A program made the position numbers and the translations under genes. A stretch of 39,971 nt of DNA from Arthrobacter sp. Bi26 (GTDB taxonomy: Bacteria; Actinomycetota; Actinomycetes; Actinomycetales; Micrococcaceae): contig NZ_CAKKMF010000043.1 of the NCBI RefSeq assembly GCF_918697925.1, positions 1 to 39,971 on the forward strand, given 5' to 3'. Under the pieces are notes generated by a model, which was not told the DNA's origin, made no database searches, and saw only the letters and a list, made by a program, of their open reading frames with translations. This document shows positions 20,996-28,202 of this stretch, in pieces. The stretch's first letter is position 1, and each line of letters begins with the position of its first letter.

Positions 20996-21487
20996 ATGAA
21001 GCCCCTCGTCACCATCGGAATCACCGCCGGCATCCTCGCCGGACTCTGGACCCAGTTCAGCACCCTCTTCGGCCTCATCACCTGGGTCGGGTTCCTCTCC
21101 TGGGCATGCTTCTTCGCCGCCGGAGGCAAACCCGCCGGGCTCCTCAAGACCATCCCCGCCAACCTCTCCGGCATCCTGTGGGGCGCAGCCATCGTCTGGG
21201 GAGCGGCGAACCTCCCCATCCCGGGCGCGCTCGGCATCTCCGTCGCCATCGCCGCCTTCGGGATGTGCGTGCAGGCACGCTGGACCGTTCTGGGCTTCAT
21301 CCCCGGAGCTTTCGCCGGATGTGCCGCGTACTTCGGCACAACCTTCGATGCGGCCGGGACCTGCATGGCCCTGATCGCCGGCGCCGGCCTCGGCTGGCTC
21401 TCCGAATACACCGCAAGCCTCCTCACCAACGCCGGCAAGAAGGCCCAGGCACCCGCGCCGCATACAGAAACCCAACCTGTCGGCTAA
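20996..21487 (+). CDS. DUF1097 family membrane protein
   Basis: The 163-aa protein has about five hydrophobic helices, starting MKPLVTIGITAGILAGLWTQ and continuing through GLITWVGFLSWACFFAAGG, LSGILWGAAIVWGAAN and GCAAYFGTTFDAAGTCM. This pattern, including the early WVGFLSWACFFAAGG block, matches DUF1097 (E. coli YcdZ relatives), whose function is unknown. It has its own AAGGAA ribosome-binding site after the terminator. Being inside a catabolic cluster, it could help move the substrate or product across the membrane; that is a guess. Confidence 0.85.
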   Translation: MKPLVTIGITAGILAGLWTQFSTLFGLITWVGFLSWACFFAAGGKPAGLLKTIPANLSGILWGAAIVWGAANLPIPGALGISVAIAAFGMCVQARWTVLGFIPGAFAGCAAYFGTTFDAAGTCMALIAGAGLGWLSEYTASLLTNAGKKAQAPAPHTETQPVG

Positions 21488-21526
21488 ACGTCAAGAGCGG
21501 CCCTTCCATGGCATCCCTACATGTCA

Positions 21527-21562
21527 GGTGCCACCGGCCAGATTTACGACGCTGGTGGCACC
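21527..21562 (+). repeat. 9-bp inverted repeat ahead of the flavin reductase gene
   Basis: GGTGCCACC and GGTGGCACC are exact reverse complements separated by 18 bp, in the 159-bp gap between the DUF1097 and flavin reductase genes. It could fold as a short hairpin in the leader or serve as a protein-binding site. No U-tract follows, so a simple terminator is less likely. Confidence 0.45.
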
Positions 21563-21646
21563 CTGAGCCATCCATCAACTCCCGTAGGCCTCCACGAAAG
21601 AGGAACCGCGCCGTCCACAGCAGCACCGGTAGCCAAAGGAGGCACC

Positions 21647-22156
21647 ATGACCATCGTCACCGAACAGCTCAGCACCATCGATCCCACTCATGTCCGGGAC
21701 GTGATGTCCAAGGTGCCCACCAGCGTCACCGTCGTCGCCGGGCAGCCCGAACTCACCGGTGAACGAGCCGCCATGATCGTCGGATCATTCGTCTTCATTT
21801 CCCTGCACCCCTGTCTTGTCGGCTTCTTCGTCAGCCACGAATCCACGAGCTGGCCACAACTCAACAAAGCCACAGTGCTCGGCATCAGCATCCTGGCCTC
21901 AACCCAAAAACAGTTCTGCCGCAAACTCGGCAAAAAGGACGCAGACCGCTTCGACGACGAATTCTGGACCCGGGGCAATTTCGGCGCCCCGCTGGCCACA
22001 GGCGCTTTGGCATCCATGGAATGCCAGCTCGAGAACGTCACGCCCGTCGGTGACCACGCCTTCGTCCTGGCACCCGTCCTCGGCCTCAGCGCGAGTAGCA
22101 CGACAGACCCCCTTGTCTTCCAAAACCACGAATTCTCAGGCCTCCTCCCCCGCTGA
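21647..22156 (+). CDS. flavin reductase domain protein
   Basis: The 169-aa protein starts at the ATG behind an excellent AAAGGAGG ribosome-binding site; the longer in-frame start upstream has none and crosses the inverted repeat. It is a flavin-reductase-like FMN-binding split barrel: VPTSVTVVAG, AMIVGSFVFISLHPCLVGFFV, SILASTQKQFCRKLG and FGAPLATGALASMECQL. Such proteins feed reduced FMN/FAD to a two-component monooxygenase. No oxygenase gene is in the window, so the partner is either encoded elsewhere or has been lost. It is the last gene of the GntR-linked cluster. Confidence 0.9.
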   Translation: MTIVTEQLSTIDPTHVRDVMSKVPTSVTVVAGQPELTGERAAMIVGSFVFISLHPCLVGFFVSHESTSWPQLNKATVLGISILASTQKQFCRKLGKKDADRFDDEFWTRGNFGAPLATGALASMECQLENVTPVGDHAFVLAPVLGLSASSTTDPLVFQNHEFSGLLPR

Positions 22157-22257
22157 CGCCATCTGTGTGCGTATTGGTGTGGAGAACACGATGTCGCGCA
22201 CGTGCCCCCTGATCTACGGGGCGGCACCGGCACCCGTCAACGGCTCCCGGTTGACCC

Positions 22258-22578
22258 CTACCCGGGCATCCGCCAGTGGGCCTGGAATTCCGGGTGGTCG
22301 GCGTACGGCAGGGCCAACGTATTCAGCGACAGTGTGGTCCATTCAATGACATCCGGAACCCATCCGGCGTCGGCGGAATCCTGGCTGACCAGCGCGGCCA
22401 GCACGGACTGGCGGGCGGATTCGATAATGCCGATGAGCAGGCGCTTGGCCTCGCACTCGCGGAGCAGGCGGCGTTCGTACCACTCGCCGGACACGGCCAG
22501 CGTGGGGTCGCCGAGCAGCTTCAGGGCGGCAGCTTCGTCTTCCTTTATCCGTGCGGTCAAAAACTCGACGATGTCCAC
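22258..22578 (-). CDS. DUF6221 family protein
   Basis: A 106-aa soluble protein, MDIVEFLTARIKEDEAAAL at the start, RRLLRECEAKRLLIGIIESA in the middle and ALPYADHPEFQAHWRM at the end. This layout, especially the terminal YADHPxFxxxW, matches the actinobacterial DUF6221 family, often linked to phage or plasmid gene sets in streptomycetes. Function unknown. It stands alone, convergent with the flavin reductase gene, and 38 bp after its start lies the first copy of a 27-bp repeat. Confidence 0.75.
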   Translation of the reverse strand: MDIVEFLTARIKEDEAAALKLLGDPTLAVSGEWYERRLLRECEAKRLLIGIIESARQSVLAALVSQDSADAGWVPDVIEWTTLSLNTLALPYADHPEFQAHWRMPG

Positions 22579-22616
22579 TAACCGAGCCTATGCGCGGCGG
22601 CGCTCACGCGGCTACG

Positions 22617-22643
22617 CCTAGCGTTTCCCCTTTTTCCGGGATC
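22617..22643. repeat. 27-bp direct repeat, copy 1
   Basis: Identical over 27 bp (CCTAGCGTTTCCCC... through GGGATC) to the segment at 23035-23061. In copy 2 the same bases encode the C-terminus SRKKGKR and stop of the LysR-like protein; here they code for nothing. Together the copies bracket the small lipoprotein gene. Confidence 0.9.
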
Positions 22644-22675
22644 GCGGCACCGGGCGCGCTTGTTAGGGTGGATGA

Positions 22676-23011
22676 ATGAAACGACGTCTCGCCGCCCTTG
22701 TCGCTGCCGCCTCGCTGGTCGCCCTGAGCGGCTGTGGCCAAGTGCAGGGCGCTGCCGAAAAAGCCGTCAACGACGGGGCATCCCAGGTTGCCGCGGCGGC
22801 CGGCACTGAAGTGAAGAAGCAGGCCTGCGCCCTGGTGGAGGACGGCCTGGTCAGCGTCAAGGACAAAGAACTGCTGGGCGGCCTTGTCGCCGGTGCGGAA
22901 ACCGCGGGTGCGCCCGCTGAGATCACCACCCCGCTGCGCCAGATCGCTGACTCCGGCGACCAGGTTCCGGCCGAACCCGTCAAGGCCCTTCAGGACGCCT
23001 GCGCCAAGTAA
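22676..23011 (+). CDS. small secreted lipoprotein of unknown function
   Basis: The 111-aa protein has a basic start MKRRL, a hydrophobic stretch and a lipobox LSGC with Cys20. The mature part is Ala-rich and helical (AAEKAVNDGASQVAAAAGTE), with two more cysteines (Cys59 region QACALVEDG and the C-terminal DACAK) that may form a disulphide. No domain was recognised. It is monocistronic, convergent with the LysR-like gene, and lies exactly between two 27-bp direct repeats, which suggests it was inserted or duplicated there. Confidence 0.85.
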   Translation: MKRRLAALVAAASLVALSGCGQVQGAAEKAVNDGASQVAAAAGTEVKKQACALVEDGLVSVKDKELLGGLVAGAETAGAPAEITTPLRQIADSGDQVPAEPVKALQDACAK

Positions 23012-23034
23012 CCCACGCTGGGAGCGGGCAGCGC

Positions 23035-23061
23035 CCTAGCGTTTCCCCTTTTTCCGGGATC
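23035..23061. repeat. 27-bp direct repeat, copy 2
   Basis: Exact second copy of the repeat at 22617-22643. It includes the stop codon and last codons of the LysR-like gene, so this copy is probably the original one. Confidence 0.9.
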
Positions 23062-23791
23062 CCTTGCCTCGGCCCTTGTCCGGGTTTGGTGCGTAACGCT
23101 GCGCCACCTTGGGCTTTTTGGCGGCTCCGGTGCCGCGCCGGTCCGGCTTGGGCTCCCGTTTGGGTTTCTCCTGCTGCGCCGAGGGCTGGCGGGAGCTCGC
23201 CGCGGTGCGTCCGCGGACAATCCCGATGAATTCCTCGATGACCTCGTCCGTGGTGTCGCTGGGCCAGGCCAGGGCGATCTCCGTTCCGGGCGCACCTGTG
23301 AGCTTCCGCGCCACGGTGTCCTTGACGTTGAAATGCCGGGCCACGGACATCGGCAGGATCACCAGCCCGGCACCGGATGCCACCACCTGCAGGGCCATCG
23401 CGGCGCCGCCGAGTTCCTGCGCGTCGAGGAAGGTCTCGGCAGACAAGTCCGCCAGGTCCACTTCTTCAAACAAAGAGATCTCATGCCCCTTGGGTGCCAC
23501 CACCACTGGCTGTTCCTCGTAGAGCGGGATCACGCTGAGGCCCTCGCGTTCCACCGGGAGCCGGACAAAGCTCAGATCCGCGGAACCGTCGCGGAGCACG
23601 GATAGCTGCGCGCCGTCGTCGGACATAAAGGAGTGCAGCGGCACGTCCGGCATCCGCTCCTCCCAGCGCCGGATCCATTTTCCCGGTGTCACACCGGCGA
23701 CGTACGCGAAGCGCAGCTCGCGCCCAACTGCAACGGCTGGGACGACGGCGGTTTCGTCGGGGGTCTGGGGTGCTTCTTCTGCTGCGGACAC
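23036..23791 (-). CDS. LysR-type substrate-binding domain protein lacking the DNA-binding domain
   Basis: Started at GTG (VSAAEEAPQ), the product is 251 aa. It consists of a LysR effector-binding domain (about 25-205): LRFAYVAGVTPGKWIRRWEER, DGAQLSVLRDGSADLSFVRLP, VIPLYEEQPVVVAPKGHEI and GAGLVILPMSVARHF. No helix-turn-helix precedes it; an upstream in-frame extension is Cys/Arg/Pro-rich noise that overlaps the divergent gene. After the domain comes a strongly basic tail (PKREPKPDRRG ... RGKGSRKKGKR) that could bind nucleic acid. It faces the DUF5997 gene across a 124-bp divergent region; the pair may work together. A regulator or sensor role is inferred. Confidence 0.85.
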   Translation of the reverse strand: MSAAEEAPQTPDETAVVPAVAVGRELRFAYVAGVTPGKWIRRWEERMPDVPLHSFMSDDGAQLSVLRDGSADLSFVRLPVEREGLSVIPLYEEQPVVVAPKGHEISLFEEVDLADLSAETFLDAQELGGAAMALQVVASGAGLVILPMSVARHFNVKDTVARKLTGAPGTEIALAWPSDTTDEVIEEFIGIVRGRTAASSRQPSAQQEKPKREPKPDRRGTGAAKKPKVAQRYAPNPDKGRGKGSRKKGKR

Positions 23792-23915
23792 ATGTTCACA
23801 GTACCGCCACCGCTGGCGCCGGGGTCCGCCCCGGTGTCGGCACGGTGCCGGAGTTGGTACTGGGTTTCGTGCTGAGCTGGTGCCCTGCGGGCATCCCGCC
23901 GGATACCCTTGAACT

Positions 23916-24320
23916 ATGACCTCTGCAAACTCCCAGTCCATGAAGCCGGCCACCGTTGCCAAGAAGCTTGGCATCTACCTGCCGGCGACACCCCAGGAGT
24001 TCCAGGATTCGGCCATCACCCGCGCTGATTTCGCCGAGCTCCAGGCCAACCCGCCGGAGTGGCTGGCGGAACTGCGCCGTAACGGCCCGCACCCGCGGCC
24101 CGTGGTGGCGCAGAAGCTCAACGTCTCCATCAGCGGCCTGTCCCGCGGTGGTGTTGAGGAAGCGCTGACGACGGCGGAAATCACCGCACTGCTCCAGGCT
24201 CCCCCGGCATGGCTTGTCGCCGAACGCGCCACCCATGCCGCCGTCCGTGCCGAGGCCCAGCGGGTCAAGGACGAGTCCGCCAAGAAGGACGCCAAGAAAG
24301 CCCGCGCCAGGGCCGAATAG
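23916..24320 (+). CDS. DUF5997 family protein, possible small DNA-binding partner
   Basis: A 134-aa basic protein: MKPATVAKKLGIYLPATPQE near the start, NPPEWLAELRRNGPHPRPVVAQKLNVS and EALTTAEITALLQAPPAWLV in the middle, and a Lys/Ala-rich helical tail. It matches the actinobacterial DUF5997 family, function unknown. The segment VVAQKLNVSISGLSRGGV reads like a helix-turn-helix (helix, L-N-V-S turn, second helix), though this is by eye only. It is divergent from the HTH-less LysR-like gene, an arrangement that hints the two form a split regulator. Confidence 0.82.
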   Translation: MTSANSQSMKPATVAKKLGIYLPATPQEFQDSAITRADFAELQANPPEWLAELRRNGPHPRPVVAQKLNVSISGLSRGGVEEALTTAEITALLQAPPAWLVAERATHAAVRAEAQRVKDESAKKDAKKARARAE

Positions 24321-24346
24321 CCGCACGCACTTTCTTCCGGCCCCTA

Positions 24347-24375
24347 TTTTCATCCCGCGGACCCAGGACTATGCT
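24347..24375 (+). promoter_or_regulatory. candidate promoter of the NADPH-FMN reductase gene
   Basis: TTTTCA and TATGCT are separated by 17 bp in the 141-bp gap before the reductase gene, leaving a leader of about 80 nt. No other -35/-10 pair of this quality was seen in the gap. Confidence 0.4.
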
Positions 24376-24461
24376 CGCGGAATGAGTCGGGACCGCCGGC
24401 CCGATCCCCCTCCGAGTCCCCATCCACCAGCCACCGGCGGATCATCGGGAAGGAAAAGGCC

Positions 24462-25070
24462 ATGGCCTTCAAGATCGGATATTTTGTCGGGAGTCTCTCG
24501 AGCAGTTCCATCAACCGCACCTTGTCCAAGGCCCTGATCCGGCTTGCACCCGCGGAACTGGAGTTCACGGAGATCCCCATCAAAGACCTGCCGTTGTACA
24601 GCCCCGATTTTGATGCCGCTTTTCCGCCTGAGGGGCAGGCCCTCAAGGATGCCGTCGCAGCTTCCGACGGCATCCTGTTCGTCTCCCCTGAATACAACCG
24701 GTCCATCCCCGGAGCGCTAAAGAACGCCATCGACTGGGGATCCCGGCCCTGGGGCACCAACTCCTTCGCCCGCAAGCCCACCGGGATCATCGGCGCCTCC
24801 CCGGGCGGCATCGGGACCGCAGTGATGCAGTCCTCGTTCCGCAGCGTGCTGAGCTTCCTCGACGCGCCGCAGCTGAATGCGCCGGAGGCGTACATCCGCT
24901 TTGTTCCGGAGGTTTACGGCGAGGACGGCGAGGTCAAGGACGAAGCCACGGCCGGGCTGCTGCGGCACTACATGGAGGAATACGGCTCCTTTGTGGCGCG
25001 GGTCCTGGCCGCCAACGCGCCAGGCCATATCGGCGACGAGCACCCGGACAAGGACAAAGTGAGCCGTTAG
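24462..25070 (+). CDS. NADPH-dependent FMN reductase (flavodoxin-like fold)
   Basis: The 202-aa protein has the FMN phosphate-binding loop GSLSSSSINRTL (10-21) and the family block SPEYNRSIPGALKNAIDW around residues 75-92. These enzymes reduce FMN, quinones, azo compounds or chromate with NAD(P)H. An AAGGAAAAGG ribosome-binding site precedes the ATG. It stands alone between DUF5997 and a convergent VOC gene; a housekeeping or oxidative-stress role is likely. Confidence 0.93.
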   Translation: MAFKIGYFVGSLSSSSINRTLSKALIRLAPAELEFTEIPIKDLPLYSPDFDAAFPPEGQALKDAVAASDGILFVSPEYNRSIPGALKNAIDWGSRPWGTNSFARKPTGIIGASPGGIGTAVMQSSFRSVLSFLDAPQLNAPEAYIRFVPEVYGEDGEVKDEATAGLLRHYMEEYGSFVARVLAANAPGHIGDEHPDKDKVSR

Positions 25071-25110
25071 GCCCCGCGCCTAACCCACGCGGACGTGGCT
25101 GGTCCGGTAA

Positions 25111-25488
25111 CTAGTCCTGGTGCAGCTGCACGAAGTTCCCGCACCCGTCATCCATCACCACGCTGGTCCCGGCGGGGCCCTCGGATGGCTCCGCCTGGAA
25201 CATCACGCCCTTGGCCGCCAGCCGGTCATATTCGGCGCGCACGTCCGGCACGCCAAAGACGATCGCTGGAATTCCGGCATCGTGCAGGCCGTTCATGTAG
25301 GCCGCGCCGATCGGGTTGTCACTGGGCTCCAGCAGCAGTCCGGCACCCCCGGCACCGTCCGGATCCTTGACGATGAACAGGTTGTGTTCCGGCATGGCCA
25401 TCAGGGTCTCGAAGCCCAGCGTGCCGGTGTAGAACTCATGGGCCGAGGCTGGATCCTTGACGTGGATACTGCACATTTTCAGTCGCAT
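25111..25488 (-). CDS. VOC-family (glyoxalase/bleomycin-resistance fold) protein
   Basis: The 125-aa protein starts MRLKMCSIHVKDPASAHEFYTG and ends VVMDDGCGNFVQLHQD, the paired beta-alpha-beta-beta-beta modules of the vicinal-oxygen-chelate fold. Candidate metal ligands are His9, Glu in LLLEPSD and the terminal QLHQ segment. Closest in feel to glyoxalase-like proteins of unknown substrate (DPDGAGGAGLLLEP). Monocistronic and convergent with the FMN reductase gene. Confidence 0.9.
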   Translation of the reverse strand: MRLKMCSIHVKDPASAHEFYTGTLGFETLMAMPEHNLFIVKDPDGAGGAGLLLEPSDNPIGAAYMNGLHDAGIPAIVFGVPDVRAEYDRLAAKGVMFQAEPSEGPAGTSVVMDDGCGNFVQLHQD

Positions 25489-25674
25489 GGCCCCTAGGCT
25501 ACGCCGGGAGGATCCGTGACGGAACCGTGGCTGGGCCTTCGCGCCAGCCTTGGCGGCCTGTGCCGGCGGGCGGCATAGCCCCGGCCGGGCAGGGCATTGA
25601 CGGCCCCGCCGCCAGGGATTCCAATGGAACTAGCGGAACAGCGCCCGCCCGGGACCGTTCCGGGGAGGTGTGCA

Positions 25675-26307
25675 ATGACGCTTTCACTATCCGGTGCCCT
25701 CGCGGCCGGGCAGTTCCTCGCCCTCGCCATCCTGGTTGCCGGGGCGGCGTTCGCCGCGGTCTACTTCGCCCGCAAGCATCTGGCAGCCAAAGACGGACCC
25801 TCAGAGGGCGCAGACGGCGCGTTTTGGGACGTTTTCGCCGGACTCGCCGTCGTTGTGCCCGTCATAGTCCTTGCCTCCTCAACCTGGCCCTGGGCCGGTC
25901 TGGCGCTCGGGATGCTGGCCGCAGGGGCGGCCTGGGCGGCGCTGGCAGCGGCACCCCGGCTGCTGGCCCGGCAGGATGCCCGCCGGGCCAGCCGGGAGAC
26001 CCAGCTCAAGAACGAGGCGGCGGCCGCACGGCACCGGAGCGCCCTCGCCCGGTGGCAGCGGTACGAACTGGATCCGGGGTTCTCGATTGACTACCCTGCG
26101 ATGAGCGATCCCCGGCAGCCGGAAACGGCGGCCCTTATCCGGGCGATCAAGGCCGCCGAGCGCCTCGGCGGCCGCACGGATCGTGCATGCACGGATGCCG
26201 CCTACGCCCCGGCTGTGGAGCGCCTGGAAGATGCCCTGGCCGCCGCCGAACGCGCGGCCGGCGTGGGCACCGCCGGGTTCTCTGGTCCGGACCACGCGCA
26301 CAGCTGA
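25675..26307 (+). CDS. membrane protein of unknown function
   Basis: A 210-aa protein when started at MTLSLSGALAAG behind a GGGGAGG ribosome-binding site; an upstream in-frame ATG lacks one and would bury the first helix. It has a first helix (about 8-32), then AGLAVVVPVIVLASSTWPWAG and LALGMLAAGAAWAALAAAP. A cytoplasmic, charged helical region (QDARRASRETQLKNEAAAARH...) follows, with ELDPGFSIDYPAMSDPR after it. The EL..P....DYP.M segment recalls a conserved motif in actinobacterial membrane proteins, but no family name can be given. A dehydrogenase gene follows after 52 bp. Confidence 0.8.
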   Translation: MTLSLSGALAAGQFLALAILVAGAAFAAVYFARKHLAAKDGPSEGADGAFWDVFAGLAVVVPVIVLASSTWPWAGLALGMLAAGAAWAALAAAPRLLARQDARRASRETQLKNEAAAARHRSALARWQRYELDPGFSIDYPAMSDPRQPETAALIRAIKAAERLGGRTDRACTDAAYAPAVERLEDALAAAERAAGVGTAGFSGPDHAHS

Positions 26308-26359
26308 TTCCCGGAATTGCCGATCCGGCAGTTCCCGGCAACCTCGGAAAGGTTCCATC

Positions 26360-26998
26360 ATGACTGACATCACGATCATCGGCAGCGGCAACATGGCACG
26401 GGCAATCGGCACCCGGGCTGTCGCCGCCGGTCGTTCCGTCCAGGTTCTGGACCGGACTCCGGAGAATGCCGCCAAGCTCGCTGCTGAACTTGGCGGCAAC
26501 ACTAGCCCCGGCGCCCTGAGCGAGGTTCCCGAGGGCGACATCGTCATCCTGGCACTGTACTTCGGCCCGGCCAAGGAAGTTGCCACACACTTCGGCGATA
26601 CGCTCAGCGGCAAGACCGTGGTGGACATCAGCAATCCCATCGACACCGAGACTTTCGATTCGCTCGTTGTCGCCCCGGGGACGTCGGCGGCCGAGGAAAT
26701 CGCCGCACTGCTGCCGGGCGCACGGGTGGTGAAAGCCTTCAACACCACCTTCGCCGGCCCACTCGGCTCCGGTACGGCCGGAGGCCCACCGATGGATGTG
26801 TTCATCGCCTCGGACTCCGAACAGGCCCGCAACGAGGTCGCGGCCTTCGCCGAAGCCGCCGGGCTGCGTCCGCTCCAAGTGGGCGGACTACGCCACGCCC
26901 GTGAACTGGAGGGCTTCATGCTGCTGGTGATGGCGCTGCAGGCCAACCCCGCGTATCCAACCTTCAACTGGGGCACCGGCCTGAAAATCATCGACTAG
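26360..26998 (+). CDS. NADPH-dependent F420 reductase-like dinucleotide-binding protein
   Basis: The 212-aa protein begins MTDITIIGSGNMARAIGTRA, the Rossmann glycine loop of the F420-dependent NADP oxidoreductase (NADP_oxidored/F420_oxidored) family. VVDISNPID, VKAFNTTFAGPL, VFIASDSEQARNEV and GGLRHARELEGFMLLVMALQ follow as in that family. True members shuttle hydride between F420 and NADP; many actinobacterial paralogues are annotated this way without proof. An AAAGGTT ribosome-binding site precedes the ATG. Confidence 0.88.
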   Translation: MTDITIIGSGNMARAIGTRAVAAGRSVQVLDRTPENAAKLAAELGGNTSPGALSEVPEGDIVILALYFGPAKEVATHFGDTLSGKTVVDISNPIDTETFDSLVVAPGTSAAEEIAALLPGARVVKAFNTTFAGPLGSGTAGGPPMDVFIASDSEQARNEVAAFAEAAGLRPLQVGGLRHARELEGFMLLVMALQANPAYPTFNWGTGLKIID

Positions 26999-27056
26999 CG
27001 GAAACTCAGCCGTTATGGAGTAGTCCGTTATGCCCGGTCAGGGGAACCCGTGCACC

Positions 27057-28202
27057 TCAGTGGTGGGGGAACTCTACAGACTCGTTCCCGGAGCTACCCG
27101 GGTTGCCGAACCAGGCTGGGGCGGTTCCGGCGAGACCCAGGACGCCAATAGCGATCGCCGCCACAACCGGGAGCGAGCGGATGTGGGCTGACACTAAGGG
27201 GCGTCTGGGGAGCCGGTCCCTGTCACGGAGCAGGGCGACGGCAACCAGCAGTGTGCCCAACTCCAGGACGCCGGCAGCAATGTCCGGCATACCGGCCGAT
27301 TCAGGGGAGCCGGCGGCGGGTCCGAAAGGCAGTCCGACGGTCCGGGAGCACAACCACAGCGCCAGCGGAACAATCGAGACGGCCGCGACAGCCTTGAGCA
27401 GGGCACGGTGCCGCCTGCCTAGCGACAACAGGCCAAGGGCAAGCTGGGCTGCAGCGAGAATTGCGAAGAAGACACCGGCTGCGGCCCACTCGCCAAAATG
27501 CTCCGGTACGACTGCAGCGTGGATGGCGGCGCTGCCGACCAGCGCTGCAGCTAGAAACAGCCGTCGGTGGTCAATTCCCCTGCCGCGAGCAGTTCGCCGC
27601 CGGGTCCTGCTGACGTCCAATCGGCCGCCCCGAATCGCCACAACCCAGCCGACCAGGACGAGGTTGGTGACCAGGAGTATCCCGCTGCCGTAGCCCACAG
27701 CGCGCATCTGAAGCCCGAAAGACGCCTGCTGTTGCAGCGCGAGGCAGCTCCCCTCGGCGCAGGTATGGCTCATCGAATCAATCAGCTGCAGCTGATTTGA
27801 CTGCAGCTGATAATCGTAGGCCGAGTTGAGCGTGATGAATGCGATGCCGGCGGCGGTTCCGGCCGCAACGATCAGCAGTGCCGTCAGAACCGTGCTCGAC
27901 TTGCGCAGTTCCGGCCCGAATAGATGGAGCGCCAGCGTCATGGCGCCCAGCACTGCGAAGACGAAAACCGGCAGGACCAGGGTGGACTCACGCAGCCAGC
28001 TCGCGAATGGCTCCTCCGTGCGTTCAATGGCCCCTACGGCACCGCGCAGCGACATCATCCAGAAGCCGTCAGCGTAGGCCATCACAACAGACAGGGATAC
28101 AACCGTCAGCCACGGAACAGCTGGCCGGCCCGGGATCGAGCCGCTGCGTTCGATCCCGGCGTTGGCGAGCTTCGTGTTCTCGATCATCTCCCGCAGCGTC
28201 AT
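27057..28202 (-). CDS. polytopic membrane protein coupled to the multicopper oxidase
   Basis: Started at MTLREMIENTKLANAG, the product is 381 aa with about nine transmembrane helices, beginning at PWLTVVSLSVVMAYADGFWM (30-49). Its ATG overlaps the stop of the multicopper oxidase gene (ATGA), so the two are translationally coupled. A loop between the third and fourth helices carries the pair Cys148/Cys153 (HTCAEGSC), a possible metal or disulphide site. The end after the last helix is short and polar (GNPGSSGNESVEFPHH). No family was recognised. It may anchor the secreted oxidase, pass electrons or handle its substrate; this is inference from coupling only. Confidence 0.85.
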   Translation of the reverse strand: MTLREMIENTKLANAGIERSGSIPGRPAVPWLTVVSLSVVMAYADGFWMMSLRGAVGAIERTEEPFASWLRESTLVLPVFVFAVLGAMTLALHLFGPELRKSSTVLTALLIVAAGTAAGIAFITLNSAYDYQLQSNQLQLIDSMSHTCAEGSCLALQQQASFGLQMRAVGYGSGILLVTNLVLVGWVVAIRGGRLDVSRTRRRTARGRGIDHRRLFLAAALVGSAAIHAAVVPEHFGEWAAAGVFFAILAAAQLALGLLSLGRRHRALLKAVAAVSIVPLALWLCSRTVGLPFGPAAGSPESAGMPDIAAGVLELGTLLVAVALLRDRDRLPRRPLVSAHIRSLPVVAAIAIGVLGLAGTAPAWFGNPGSSGNESVEFPHH

